Notes: generated by a model not told the origin, from the letters alone. Positions 38,201 to 51,600 are shown, counted from the stretch's first letter. The stretch: 64,000 nt of DNA from Ascaris suum (GCA_013433145.1 CM024171.1:4891065-4955064); one strand, 5' to 3'. Numbers and translations: made by a program.

Positions 38201-41200
38201 TGTGGATTCATGGAACTGTTATAACGCACAGGCGGGTTCCATAATATATAAAAGGAGATAAAATGAGAGGTTCGGAGAAATGGCGTAAATGGAAAACGTG
38301 TAAAGTTCGCAGCAAATGCATACTCCCGGACAGTGAAAAGCCGATTTTTAATTAGGCACACGAGTTTAATGAGATATGTATACTACCGTGAATAATTCAG
38401 CACAAGCTGGATGTTGATTTCAAGCCTTTATAATCAGTGAAGCTATGCTGTAGTGATGAAGTGTGCTTTAGCCATATCCTCAAGCACCATGAAGCTTCAA
38501 ATAGGGAAGGATGTGAAATTGGAGTGCTTTTTATGCAAGTGTGCAAATGTATTGCTATTGAGGAGTGCGCTCGAAATTCTTCATCTCGCACAAAGGTAAG
38601 AGAGTTTATCCGATGTGTTGTCGTTGCTTTGCATTTTTCGGCATGTAGTTGATTCACACGTTCTTAATTTGTTTGTTTTAGGCAAATTGGCAGGCCGAAT
38701 TCGATGAATTGATCAAAGATTTCAGCAACAATCGAACAATCCGGAGAGGCAACCTCACCGATTTGGACGTCTATCAGTTGTCGGATCGTGTTAACAAAGT
38801 ATGCGTTTGAAGGTTTTGGTAAATGTTTATTTTGCAACGGATAAGTGACAGGTCGTTGATTGAAGCCCAACACTCATCCACCCGATAGGTGAAATTTAGG
38901 TGGATGTGTTTTCAGTGGCTAGGAATGAAGGAGTAAAGGTACGGTAATTGGCTTGGTTCAGCTAAGAATTCAAAGCTAATAGTAAGGAAGCATGTGATTC
39001 GAGAGGATAGATTTAGTCCATGCGCCCATATTCGATGAGATCTTTCCGTGCCTGATTGATCCGTTTTTTTTTTTGAGGTCATTTGGTGAGAGTTGAAAAA
39101 CTAAAAGACAAAGCCACGAATCATGATTACAACATGTAAGCGATAAACAGTCCGCTTGTGAATGTAGCTAAAATAGTACAGCTTCATAGAGAGTAGGTTC
39201 GCGTGAAACTTCACTGCTATAAAACCCGCACTGATATGTTCAGGCGGAGAATGAGGTGAAGATCCTAAGAGAGCGGCTTCGGCAAGCCGAGGAGGAAAAG
39301 AAGCGTGGTGATCGCAGAAGTTCACAGTTAAGGGAGCAATTCCGCGATGTCGAACGACGTCTGAGCTTTCTAGTTAGATTCGTTTCCTTTATTTTACCTT
39401 TATACGTTATTTAAACTGTGGGGTGTTTATTTGCAGAATGTTGTATGAGGTGAGAACCACAGTAATCAATGCTCGTGCGATAATTTCTTGATCCACCTTC
39501 CCGTAGTTTTACTCTCTTTATTGTTCGTACATTCCTGTTTATTTTTTTTTGGTAAATGAGCGTTTATATGGTAGTGAATACTTATCATTTTACTGGAGGA
39601 TGTGGTACAAATGTAGAATTACCAAGGCTTGTGAGCTTTGCGTTAATTGAGGGTGAATAAATAAGTTGCATGGGCTACTATTAGCCGAAGATGGGACAGT
39701 CTTGTTTATTTATCCCTCTGTTGGTTACTTTCGATTGAGTCCAAGTTTGTAGAAGAAGAAAATTTCTTTTGGACGATTAAGATAGGCTAGTAAATTTTTC
39801 ACTATTAGTACAAGAACTTAGCTTAGGATCTTAGATAGTGCTGATAGTATGGTTGGTTGCAAAAATGGGGAAATCAGTTGATTCAGTTGAATAAATGGGG
39901 AAATCTGGAAACTGTACTGCTTCCATAGTGCTTTATTCATGAATTACAATTAGATCTGAATGGTTATGCTTAAAGGATTACTACTAGGTAAGTTATGACA
40001 GGAGCAATTTCTGGATTAATGCTTCTGGATGGATCTCCAAAACGAATGACTGAGCAAGTTTTTTTTGATAATATTTTCGAGTTTAGTTTCGAAATTACAT
40101 TTATTTTCTTTGAAAGATTTCGCCAACGGCTTCACCACAATCGCACGCTCCTAAATCGGCTGCTCGTGCCCGCCGCGAACGTCGAATGACTAGGTTCACG
40201 CTGAGCCCTAGTCGATCTGCTCCACGAAGCATTGCCGATCCGAGCACTATACAGCCCTCGGTGGCAAATGAGAATGCGTTCCAATCGGAACTGGATGTAA
40301 ATGATGGTGACAGTGTGATCAAGGTGAGTTATTACATGCTCTTCTTGCGTCCATGATTTTCTTTTATCTAGTATGGAAAGGAGAGATGAGTTTTAAAAAA
40401 ATTTCTTCATTCTTTGTGAAAGGGGGAAGGCAGGCTTTAGAGGGATGTGTGAGTTGTATTTTCGCATATTCGGAGTTTTTATGTTTGTTTGCTTTATCAT
40501 GGGGATTGAAGTGTTCGCTACATAATGGTACGATGGTGAGCAACCGTTGCGAATACTGCAGATGCGTACGATTTCAGCAAGCAGGCATGGTCATTACCTC
40601 GCCTCCTAACCGCTCGATTTCATTTGTCTTTCTTAGCATTGGTATCGAATATTAGTGGGAATGATGAGAGTTGATCACTCAACATAATCAGTGGCGTTTG
40701 CCATCAATATCTGCTTTCAACAGACATTTGATTTTGAGGAATTGAGCGAGCGACTTCGGTGCGAGCAGAGTGCGACGTTGCGTGCCGATGTCTACGCGAA
40801 TCATCTAGAGCAGCAACTGCAGGAGCGTGATGATCTGTTAAAGAAGTGGGTGAATTTGATACTGGCATTTTTTTTTTTTTGAAATAATAATGCGTGTCGA
40901 GAGCAGTCAGCTGAAAATTTAGATGAACTTTTTATGCGAAACTAAAATAAACTTTTTATGTGAAACTAAAACAGACTTTTGTTGGGTTCCTAATAAAAGA
41001 AATAGCAATTAGAGTAATTGACGGGTAAGATGAAAGGTAATTAGACTTGCACGTGATTTACTGGCAGATTTAATGACAGACGCCAAGCAGCATTGGTGAA
41101 CACTTGCGTTGCGGATTTGAAAGAAGGGAAAGGCCAGGGACCGTCCTCATATTTCTCAAAATTTGTTTCAAATTTTCCGAGGTTGATGGTGATGGTGATA

Positions 41201-44200
41201 AGACCGGGGTCCCCATCTGTTGTAAATTTTTGCTACTGTAATGGCTCCGACTAAAAGAGTCACTCGGAGCCCAAGTCTTTATTCGGAGCAAACAGTGCCT
41301 TCGAAGTTTTTATTTTATATGTCCTTTGACTAAAATGCGTTCTCATGCTGACAGTAATTACCTGTTTCTTTTTAATATTTAATCACCTTCGTTATCACGA
41401 GCCCTCTGGGAGCTTTTTAATCGTTATTTTTTATAGAATTTTATCCTTCCTAATTTCTAGTGGATGCGATAGATAGTTTCTTATTCAACGTCAAACCAGT
41501 TTCTAAAGTGAGCTTTTATTTACTCTCAGCTTTAATTGATTTTAGCGACTCATTTGTTCTAAACACTAGAAAATTGGTATTTTAAGTAGTTTTTTCCTTT
41601 CTGAAACTGCGTCTATAATAACTAAAGTGTTGAAATGGCCGCCGACGTAATGAAGTAGAACTGGCTGCTGAACTGAATAACTGCAGGCATATAGTCTTCT
41701 AAAAGCAGGGGCGATCCAAATTTTCTGCTGCTACCTGTTGGGGCACAGTTTTAGAAATAGAAAGTGGAATACCTCATTTTTAATCGTTTCGTCTTTATTG
41801 GTCGGCGATCTGCCTACCTAGTATTAGTTCAACGAAATACTCCAGGATTTAGATGCGATGTTAAAAATTATTCTAGATACCAAATGGGAGAAAACGAGAA
41901 ATTGGTTGCTTTCGCGACGAAGGTCGAGTCGCTTGAGGTCGAGAAGGAACAACTCGAAAGTGAGATATCGCGATTGCGTGAAGAGATCGGGAACCTGGAG
42001 CCAGCATACGGTGAAATGCGTGCGGAACTCGCTGCGATGAAACACCATGCTGTTGAGCTGGCAAACGAGAGGGACTCTCTCTTAGCTAAGGTCAGTTCAC
42101 ACTTGTATTTCCTTGTTGTAAAATTACGTGCACTATCATCCAGTAAGTATTTGGTTCCATGGCTAGAACGGCGGACAAACAAGAGAGAGGCAGGGATAGC
42201 GGGAGGGACGGTGTTAAATTGAATTAAGTATCGTCTGCAGGTTATATATTCGCATTGCTGTTCGATGGTTTCCGTTTCGAGGGTGCAGCATGAGTCCGCA
42301 TGGAAGCACGAGTAGTTTCACTCATCTCCCCCTCTTTTCCAGGTTTCCAGTTCCAATGGCCGCAGATTTTGAAACGCTATAAGGTCACAACCACGTGTTT
42401 TATATGGAAAAGTCAGATTCGTTTAACTATCTGAAAAATCGTGTCCTTAACTTCAGCCACGTGGTCATTTTAAAAACCGTCGCTATCGTTTTCTCTGCTT
42501 GTTCCTTCTTAACGGTGGAAGGTGAAAGGGTACGAAAAACTAGTTCAAATGTATTAGAGTTTTTTAGTGTTTAGTGCTAAGTGCAGACTTATGGGTTTAT
42601 TGGTATGGTGCTAGGTTTGATGCTGGTATTAACCTGTTGATGTGCCACGAAGAAAGCGATAGAAAAGAAATATCGAGAGTTGCAGGAGCGTGAGTTAACT
42701 GCGGAAGTAAGGAGGAAAAACGAGTTGGTGCACGAATGCAGAGAGCGCATCGATGAACTCGGTGCACGTCTGGAGGCGAACGCAGCTTGTGAAGGCGACC
42801 TACGCAAGGTTCGTCCCATAAATTTTAGCAGGGTTTGCTTTCAGATGAACAGTTGGGTGCTAATTCTGATTTTCCCTAACTATAGCTGGCTCAGCGCAGT
42901 CGGAGATCCGTGAAATGCCAGTCAGAAAACATAATTATACCGCCGTAACGTTGAAAAGGAAAAATGTGAGCCGATTGTCGAGAAAATTGAAAGGCAAAGT
43001 ACTATAGGGAAAGAGGACTCAAATGCGTACTATTTCTGTGTTTGATGATAATTTCTCAGAATAGTGCAGATCGGCAATTTACCAAAATGTTTATTATTTC
43101 TAGTAGTTTTCAGATGAATGCAGAATTGGAGGAGAAGAAAGCGAGTGTTACGCAAAAAGTCGATACGCTCAAGATGGAGAGAGAAATTCTACTGGTAAGT
43201 TATATCTTGATTTATTTTAACTTGATTTAAGGTCTTTTATTTCGTCATTGTGAAGTGAAAGTATTCTATACATTAGGACAGTCTCTTTTCATTCTTCACA
43301 TTCTATAGCGATGGGTAGAATTATATTCTGCTACACCTTTCCACGTTCCTAACGAATCATTGTGGCAGTATGTAATGGCGTCTGTATTGGAGATGCCCGT
43401 GGAAGAAATTGCTAACCTTGCGAGAGTTAGGAATTATTTATGGCGAAAAGAACTGGGGAGATGGGAGTTTTCGATTTTGGTTATCTAAACGACAGTTGAA
43501 TGATCAAGCATCAATGGAAATGTTCATATGAAGTTATTATTTTCACATGGTTTATTATATCGGTGGCGAGTAGTGAGATGGTATGGAGTGTTGAAATTGC
43601 AGTAGACAGTTATATGTTTTCAGAATGAAACAGCGATGGCGCATCAAAAAATGCTTGAACTTAAGAGAGAGTTGAGCAGCGTGCGTGAAGAGTTAACCAC
43701 AAAAGAAGAGGAATTGCAAGCTGCTCATGAGGCACGTATCCAAAATGCTCATTTACTCGACAGCAAAGCGTCGCAAATTTCAGTACTCGAAGCCAAGGTT
43801 TTCCTTCTTGAAGTTTAGTCGTTTTCTCATTCACTTCGGTGTTTTCGTCGTCTACTGCAGTTTCGTTGATACGTATGCATGTTTATTTTTCTTCTTCTGC
43901 GATTGGGACTCACATACAAATAATCATCTCTTGAAATCTTATCGTTGCATGTATAGAGTAGGTCTGTTGTCGTATCTTTTAAATGATGCTCATACCAGCT
44001 GATAATTGGAGTGGTTGCAGAAGGGAATGGCCATAAAACTATTGGTGTATTGCTCGAAGGTCCACAGGACAGTTTCAGAGTCCAACAGTGTGAAACGGCG
44101 AGTTTTGGGTGCTTTTTACCTAGTCAAGATGCGAATCATTCAGCCTTATTGAACTAGATATTGACTATATAGCAATATTACTCTACGCAATGAGGTAAAG

Positions 44201-46743
44201 TGAATGAGACCATCGGTTTTTTATAGTTTGTATCCCCCAAAGAGGACGAAGAAACAAATTGAACTTGTTGGTTCATCGTTTTCTTTCGTCTGCATTTTCT
44301 CTCAGTTTATTGCAGTTGTTGAAAGTGAACTCCGAAAGAGAAGACGAGAAGGCACACACGGAAAAAGTCATCCAAGAGGCAAACGGTAAAGTGGAAAAGA
44401 TCGAAAGAGAGTTTTCGGCGCTCGTCGAAGCTGTGGTGCGTTTAACTGTTTGAAGGAATGAGTAAGTAACACTTCAAGGACAGAATGGATGAAACAAAAA
44501 TTGATACTAGCAGTAGCGCTTCGGAAAAGTTTTTTGAGGTTAAAGTTCGTGATGGCTACAGTGAAGAAATTCCCATCTGTGCTGTACGTTGTTTATGTTG
44601 TTGTTTACTTTTGGTGCGGGATGGTAGATGAGAGACGATGCGAATCGAAGCGAAGTTTAATCAACAGTTGGGTGTGTGAACACACAGCGGGTAAAAACCA
44701 TCGATATCACTGAATGAGCACACACCGTGGCTAACGGGTTTGAATTACGCAACTGCAGAAATCGAGAAACAGCGAAATATTATGGGGCAGAGAGGAACAA
44801 ATATCACCGAAGTCGATCTATGCAAAACTGAGTTGCAGCACGGTCGTTCACCGTGCTGCAACTCAGTTTTGCATAGATCGACTTTTTCATAACATTGTTT
44901 CCATTTTAGTGACGTATGAAGCGTTTTGAATGAAAGCAAATAGAAAGTCGTTGAAGTAAAAGAAAGGAAGTCAAATCGATGTATGTTCTCCTTTGCTGTT
45001 AAATTGTCCGGTGTGCTGTAGGCATCTAGTGCCAAGTGGCTGAATAGAGAGTTGAGTTTTGCGCTGTGAATTATCGACTTGGATAAAGGAGACCATATAG
45101 CGACTATCATAGCAGAGTGATCGTTTATTTTGGGTTCAATAAGTTTGCAGAACCTGGAAGAGATATGTGAAGCAGTTTTCTAAGAGCAACGCGTAGGATT
45201 CTCTCAAGTGTCGCTGACTTGACATATTCATAAACGGAACGGGTGGTATCCTCACTACATGTCATCGTCCAAGAAAGCAACCTTTCGGAGTTCCTATGCG
45301 ACCTTTGTTGCTCATTTTTTGCGTTGTCAGCTGCAAATATGTATGGTTCGTTTCAAAACATCTTACATGGTTTTGTTAATGAGCATCGAATATGCAACGG
45401 GATCTCTTCAGTAATTATTATCTCATCTGTACTTCCAGTTAATTGTATTGCATTGCTTAGATGAACGTCACCTCGGAGGTTGGATGGGATAAGCGTCGGC
45501 GTTCGTGTTTCGGTGAAGCTATAGGACAAGTCAACAATCTTGCAAATACCATCTCCCAGATGAAAAAGCAACTAGGTCGTCTGCAAAATGAGAGAGATGA
45601 GCTCATCGCTGTGAAGGACAGTAACTCCAAGGTTTCTGTTTTCTTTTTTAATTTAGTTTTTTTGACGGGCAGCTTATTTTTTAATGAGATATCCACAATA
45701 AAGATTATGCGGGAGAAAGATTTCAAGAGATCCAACGAGCGTTATGAGGTAAAGGAGACGCTTATCAGGCGACTGTTCCATGTTGGGATCGAGGTTCTCG
45801 TATTACCTAGTTAGATGTTCTTGTGGCTTGAGGAGTACAAATACATCTGAAGCTTTTTTTAACTGACCGTATACGAGCGGTCATGATTTCACTCAGTTAT
45901 CGCGCTTGTGGGGATTAAAATAGGTTTCATTTGAGTGTGGAATCTCGAGAAGTTTTGTTTGGAAAGTGCTTATAGGTCGCATATGAGAATAGAGGGCATC
46001 AAATTGGCTGGATCAGGCACCTAGTGGGTTATAAGATGAGGTTAAAGGTCGAAGAGGATCCCCATCGGTAATATTAGGTAAGGTCCTTATTTCTGTGCAA
46101 GGCAACTTCGAGGTGCAGGATGTGAAGGGCACTGTTATTATTGTTCTCGATAAGTTAAAGAAGAGTATGCAGGAGATCGCAAAGTTGAAGGAGGGACGCG
46201 AGCTTGTTGAGCGAGATCTTGAGGAGTTAATGAATAATAGTAGACCGACATGCAGGATCAATCTTTTTCAACGCTATCGCGAGAAATGTGCGTTACTCGA
46301 AGAGCAGAACAGGGAACTGCGTGAGGTATGTTTTCGACTTACAGTTTTCTTCTTGTTCGACTTCGAGCTAGAGTGTGCTTTTATTTTAATAATTACATTA
46401 AATTTTAGTGGTTTTGTGCTGTGCATTGTGGGATCTTTGAGTGCTCCAGAAATGGAATTTACCTTTTTCCATTTGTGTGAAGAAAGACGAAGAAAAGACT
46501 GTAATCGTGTTGTTGGCTAATGGTCGAGTGATCCATCAAAACGTTTGGTAAATGGAAGCGTTACAGGAAAATGTCCTTTTACGGGAAAGGCAGGTTTCAC
46601 AGACGAAGTCATCGTTGAGCAGCTTGAGAGGTGAGAATGGTGGTCAAGAGAATGAAACCGTTCCGTTGGACCCGACTTTAGAGGGCAAAGAGAATACAGC
46701 GCCAAAACAACGCAGGAGAAGGATAAATAAAACGAAACAGTGA
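32216..46743 (+). CDS. klp-18: Kinesin-12 motor protein (KLP-18/KIF15 type)
   Basis: Plus-end-directed microtubule motor; the C. elegans homologue is needed for acentrosomal meiotic spindle assembly. Phase-consistent exons: 32216-32380, 33489-33710, 34393-34572, 35007-35219, 35732-35916, 36495-36640, 37489-37529, 37960-38178, 38682-38798, 39244-39372, 40117-40323, 40724-40845, 41877-42090, 42653-42808, 43114-43194, 43624-43797, 44316-44435, 45461-45631, 46119-46325, 46567-46743 (TGA). Exons near 38,490-38,597 and 44,757-44,840 are likely but unresolved; a 24-nt exon at 42,887-42,910 is possible. The start [14 protein letters not shown] is a typical motor N-terminus. Motifs present: P-loop GQTGSGKT, switch [10 protein letters not shown], switch [11 protein letters not shown], and the kinesin-12-like neck [20 protein letters not shown]. 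About 750 residues follow, mostly heptad-rich coiled coil ([40 protein letters not shown]). A Ser/Pro/Arg linker encoded at 40,117-40,323 interrupts it. The basic tail ends [18 protein letters not shown]. Total is about 1,100-1,150 residues. Confidence 0.94.
32610..32969 (+). CDS. Possible nested membrane-protein ORF in kinesin intron 1
   Basis: A 119-codon plus-strand ORF lies within the first kinesin intron. It has several N-glycosylation sequons (NAT, NSS, NDT), one hydrophobic segment ([17 protein letters not shown]) and then a basic stop-transfer-like stretch (RRERLRSR), the order expected for a type I membrane protein end. No splice sites fit it into the kinesin frame. An ORF of this length occurs several times by chance in 64 kb at this GC, and a second frame (from ATG near 32,603) overlaps it. 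Confidence 0.2.
   Translation: MCWYFGALPKQTLQGAVSPCNATNDHASIRSECLDIPDSDSNSSFFCAFVNSYRVLLNEHHFYQFSSNAVNDTTVLSIGVTVALCAIITCCTFIRRERLRSRYAFPLKTIAVDEHFQEF
37770..37787. repeat. Poly-G tract (18 G)
   Basis: Eighteen consecutive G, preceded by a G-rich purine run, in the kinesin intron between 37,529 and 37,960, on the coding strand. Confidence 0.97.
40927..40974. repeat. Tandem duplication, 24-bp unit x2
   Basis: ACTTTTTATGCGAAACTAAA... at 40,927-40,950 is repeated at 40,951-40,974 with few changes (TGCG to TGTG; ATAA to ACAG). A third partial copy (ACTTTT) follows. It is intronic, about 80 nt after the kinesin exon ending at 40,845. Confidence 0.93.
44810..44884. repeat. Perfect inverted repeat, 35-bp arms, 5-nt loop
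   Basis: The left arm 44,810-44,844 (starting AAGTCGATCTATGCAAAACT) and the right arm 44,850-44,884 are exact reverse complements, separated by CGTTC. The left arm lies at the end of a predicted coiled-coil exon that begins after the acceptor CAACTGCAG at about 44,757. The pairing is perfect over all 35 bp and stops at a mismatch just outside. Confidence 0.98.
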
Positions 46744-48060
46744 GGATTCTATCTTCGTAAGCGGTGTTGTTAAGAGTAAGGAACTTGCGATGTTATTGTT
46801 TGCATTTGTGAAAGTCTTATGTACTCTTCACATCCTCTTTTCGTGACAGTGATTTCCATTTGAAGCTGAATGACAAAGGGAGAGTTGATCTTCCTGTTTT
46901 TTATCCTTCTGTAGTAGGTTTTTTATGAGGCAGCAAACGGAGGGTTCTGTGGTCACCAGATGGCTTCTGTTGACATTTTTGGTAATGTTTGGCAAATTCT
47001 GTTGTCTTCGTGAGAGCTGCAACAGGTGGCCGAGGGATTTTCAAGCACATTTCAGCGAGGCAGAGGGATGTTCGACGATGACGCACTTTTGCCTATGTAC
47101 GATGGAGCAGATTCTGAGTGATCCAATGTGGCCACGTTGAAAAGCTCGTTTTTTTTTTTAACGTGAGTATGGCAAACTTTTCAAAGCATAAGTTTACGTG
47201 CCCCTGTTCTGCAACTTGCTGTGACGTATGCAAAAGATGTTTTACGTATACTTAGTCTTCTAAACTGCTTGTCCGGATACAACATTTTCACCACATTTCT
47301 AACATGCACTTTCTCCAGCCTGAGTTCTGTCCCACCTAATGATTCGAAGATCCTGTCATAGTTTGGCGACCACTTTCTTTCCTGATGCCACTTCTGGATT
47401 TATTGTTGTCTTACTGGTAACAGGATAAGGCCTATACCGCTACCTAGATAGTAAAATGTGGAGTTCTTTGAAGTGGTGTAGTATCATATTATCGCCAGGA
47501 CGATAAACGCATCCTCGTTGGGATCTAATTATACAGCTGAAGTGCTTCTTTCAAAGTTTTTGTGTTTGGAGCCGTTTAGCGAGTGTGTAAATTAATTTCA
47601 GTGTTTTTCCTGAAGCTGTACTAATGAAAGATGTAACGCACACTTAATTCCTGAAGTATTGCCGTTTACTGCGTGGAAAGGAATGCCAATGTAAGTTAGT
47701 GAAGTTTTGTGATTTAATGCTCACTCCATGCGTTGAATTACGTTTTACTGTTCTGCGATGATTCTGTTTCTGCTGAGTTTGATTATTCGACCAAGTTTTG
47801 CTCGTTTCCTTTTATAAAGGGTTCGAATTAAGAATGCGTTTGATCACACAGCAGCCGCCCTCAGCACACTGTAATGCGATACTTGAGAGGAAAGGTGCGA
47901 GGGCAAAAGGATCGGGTCGGTCGGGAATCACTACCTGCTATGCGCAAGTAGTGACAGCTAACCTAGAGACATAAACAGATTCAAAAAAATTGCCATGGCT
48001 CACTTGATGTCCATGTTGTGGGATTATATCAGCTTGATGATATTCCGCTGATACATGTGA
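46744..48060. other. Kinesin 3' region and intergenic
   Basis: This stretch follows the kinesin stop. Overlapping open frames at 46,828-47,140 on both strands have no splice or domain support. No clear AATAAA was seen close to the kinesin stop. The region is plain intergenic sequence, without repeats or RNA genes that I can recognise. Confidence 0.4.
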
Positions 48061-48061
48061 C

Positions 48062-48320
48062 TAAACACTACGGAATGGAGGGTAGGGAATACAACGGCTT
48101 GTTAACGAACTTGGAGAGAGCGCTGGAAGGATGTGCAGAAGGTGTCTGCGGTACAGTAGCAAAATGTTGCGCTGATGGCCAAGGATAGGCAGCGGTTGGC
48201 AGGTATTTGAAGGATGAAGTTCGAGTTCTGTTGCGTGCCATCGCCGCGGGCGTAGTAACGGATGGCCAAAGTGTGAAGTACTTTGTGCACGTGACATGAA
48301 TAACTGGAACTTCGCAGGAT
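48062..48320 (-). CDS. Possible terminal exon of an unidentified minus-strand gene
   Basis: After an acceptor-like CGAAGTTCCAG, the minus strand opens a frame that reads FTLWPSVTTPAAMARNRTRT, continues rich in Ser, Pro and Ala, and ends ALSKFVNKPLYSLPSIP and TAG. Codons follow a purine-N-pyrimidine pattern typical of coding DNA. A second frame (48102-48494) is also open and could continue an upstream exon with an AA|GTAATAG donor. The gene would lie just downstream of the PTP polyadenylation signal. No family is recognised. Confidence 0.28.
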
Positions 48321-48614
48321 GCTAGGATATGGGTAGCGGCCTCTATTACTTTCCTGTGGCCACTTCCACTGATAATGCATTAGCCCCATACAGCATGCTT
48401 TTAAATGCGTTCTTGATAGCAGTATTATAGCAGTGTTGACGACCGACTGATCGAGTGGTGAATAGATTGAAGCAGTGCGATGCTCGCAAAGCACTTTTAA
48501 GTTTACACTGCTGATACACGGCTTATACGATGCAGCAACATTCGAAGGTTTCCTTCCTATTGACAGGTGGAGAATCCAGAAATAAAGTTACGAAAAGCGA
48601 GTGTAGTAAAAATT

Positions 48615-48620
48615 TTTATT
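48615..48620 (-). terminator. Polyadenylation signal AATAAA of the PTP gene
   Basis: On the minus strand AATAAA begins 24 nt after the PTP stop codon (48,645-48,647). A very short 3'UTR of this kind is common in nematodes. Confidence 0.7.
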
Positions 48621-48644
48621 GCACAATAATGAAACGTGATGGAT

Positions 48645-51600
48645 TCAAGCAAAGTTCTTCGCATATGCACTAAGTAAATGGATCGTGCCAATGAACAGTT
48701 CAAAATGATCGAATGTATTCCAACGTTGATAGCGTACGTTCCTCACCTCAACAAACGCATACATTGAAAACGCTTCTCAAATCACCGGCTGTTACCGAGA
48801 TTCACTGAGCGATCGCCAATGAATCGGTGCTCGACGCTTCTGGTTGGGCTACGCGATGTATGTTATATGAGGGAAAAGTTTTGTTTCACAACGTTACGGC
48901 CTCACAGAGGTATTGAACAGTTGATGTCTGCATAAGAAGCATTTTATGGTAGGGGTATTTTATTGTTGCCCCGATGATAGCTGCTCTGTGGATGGAAATA
49001 TTGCCTCATAAAACTCATCATCGTGTGATACATATGATGTGATCGGATTAAGGTCTTAAACGAGTGATTAGGAAATGACTGCGATTAGATTCCAACCATC
49101 CGAAAATTTTTCCGGCACTGGCATTACCTAATATTTATTCCTTATCTGTATCAGGAAATTTCATTTGAATTTTTGGAGCAATTTTAATATTTGTTTTTGA
49201 GAAATTGAAGTGCGAAGAGTGCCAAAATCGAGACCCCAATTGCTCAGTGATCCTAATTTCGGTATTTTTTGTCCTCGTTTAGCTGGCTGCTTGTTCCACG
49301 CTCGACGTTTTGAGCAATTCCAACCCAGCAACAGGTTAAGTACTCCGTGTCCGACACGCTCATCAAGGAGCAGCGTCGAAAACTCAAGAGAGACTTCATG
49401 GCCTGCTCCGCCCATCCTTCGCTCCAATCCAATATCACGGAGATTTAAGCCAACTTGAAGCCTTGAACTATTTCTACTCTAATTTATTATGAATTTATTT
49501 CATCTTCTTTTACTCACGTAGCAAACTTTTCAGATGGTCTATTTCTTCGTAACCTCGAAAACAAATGTGGACATAGTACAGCATGAGAAGATTTGGCTTA
49601 CTGTATCGGAGAAGCGAATTCTACTCTTAGTCTTGAGACGCTCTGCTTCGGTGTCGAACACTGCCCACACACCGGCGCGATGTGCTCCTGATGGACAGAC
49701 AATCATTTGTGACCCCTCACGTGGCTTTTCCTTTATCTCCTTGTGCACCTGTGTTTAAACAAAGACGTAATACATGGCAGTGTGGATCGCTATGAGCAGC
49801 ACGGCACGCATGCGCTCTGCTTGGAAATACGTTGTTTCATGAGTTCTGATGAGCTGTCAGCTAATCGTCGAGCAACATGAAGTGGTTAATTTTCATGGCT
49901 GACATTCTGTCTGGGGCAATGGCGACTCGATGAAATTGCCATCCTGATGCATACAAATTTTGGCGTGGAATCCAGCTTTCATTGGTGATAGCATGAAACG
50001 AATCATGTCAGTGCTGTAAACTTTTTACTTATGGTGCCATCTTTTCTATCGTAAGATCTTATTTACCAATCATCACTACTGCTATCACTCATGAGTATCG
50101 CTTTTCCTGTAACTTTTGATCATTTCTTTGATCGGAGCAATCAATAACTGCACTCGACTAAGCCCATTGGTGAATAAGCGCACCGAACTTGGAAGGTAAT
50201 AATACCTGTGTTAAAAAAGACTTTTGCAACTTGATAGGTTGATTAATAGTTGTTCAAAAAGCGTATAGTTTCTTTCGCGCACGAACGGTAATAAAGGTCT
50301 GCACTCAGTCGTTGCTTAATGCTAATTTATATTGCACTTCCTAGGTACGATTTTTTGAATATTATATTTCTCTTCTATATCCACCGCCGCATTTTGAACA
50401 TTCCTTTTCGATCCAATTCGATTTTCAGGATAGACTTCATATTTTTTTATGGTGGAATGTAAACCGCTCACAGCTCGATGAAAATCGGCAAAATCGCTCG
50501 CAATTTTGAGGTCATCAGTCCACGAGTTCAACGCGAACATGATCGCCTTATGTTCCACCTTTCCACTCGATACTGTTATATTGTAAGCATCGCAGTTGTC
50601 AACTTTCTTTGGTCCATCGTTTTTCACTGTCATCGTACCATAACTTTTCGATTTGCCTTCCGGTGGAAGGAGCCTGTATAGGAATCGAGATTGGAACTAC
50701 TTTAATTTATGATAGTATCCAAGCTTAATGCACAAAACGCATGTGCAAATGAGCATTTCGAGTCCAGTATACATCAACAATTAAGAGGTGGAGGATGTAA
50801 TTGCTTGCTGCAGATTATTTATTGCTCATGAGAGCACGGTATGAGGAGGATCTACAAGGTCGTTCAAGAATAACCTACAATTTGGAGGTCTTCCCTGCTA
50901 GACTTCGGAAAGACAGTTTCTTTTAAAGTAATGAGCTGCGAGACACACTTTCAGGCATGCATGCAAGTTGACGGACCACCTCATAATGCGCTTACAAAAG
51001 TGTACGTTTCCAAAGGACACATTGGAATGCAAGAACACTTATGTACGTAAAGCTGCTACTTTTCAGCAGCACTGAAGCAACAACGTTTCGGTTTTAGTTT
51101 CAGCCATTGCGAATCCCTAAACTCCGTAGATCGGAAATCAGTCTTTGATGTTGCTGAACACGATCACGACGGCAAGCAGAAATTTCCGTCTGTAGATGCT
51201 GCACCAACATATAGTCCCGAGAATTTCATAACAACTATTTTTTATTGCTATTGGATTTCATTTAATTCATTTCTTTCAGCGCATGGCGCAATCACCTAAG
51301 GCAATGTGGAAAAAGAAGCAAAAGATTGTCGACTTTTCTTGTTACAATTTGATGCAGTGCGCATTTAATGCATCGCTAAATTGGTTATTAATCGAGCACT
51401 AATGAGCAGAGCACACACGGAGAGCACAATTTAACGCACCGTCAATCCGCTTTCGTTGAATTTCTGTTTAATATACTTGAGATTTCTAAATTTAAACGAG
51501 TCAGTAATAAACCGACTGTCAACCAGTTCATTACAAGATCTCGTATTGTTAATCCTTCCTTCATCTTCCGAAGGTGACCTCACCTCTATCAACGCAAATA

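Noticed and set aside
41868..42182. 104-codon minus-strand ORF over a kinesin coiled-coil exon
   Set aside because: It is the antisense shadow of the exon 41,877-42,090, whose plus-strand heptads and splice sites are clear.
44810..44884. Hairpin as a transcription terminator or transposon inverted ends
   Set aside because: Nematode pol II genes do not use such terminators. There is no target-site duplication or internal element, because the loop is only 5 nt.
44745..45110. 121-codon minus-strand ORF across the hairpin
   Set aside because: Its frame arises because the inverted repeat presents the same arm on both strands. It has no independent support.
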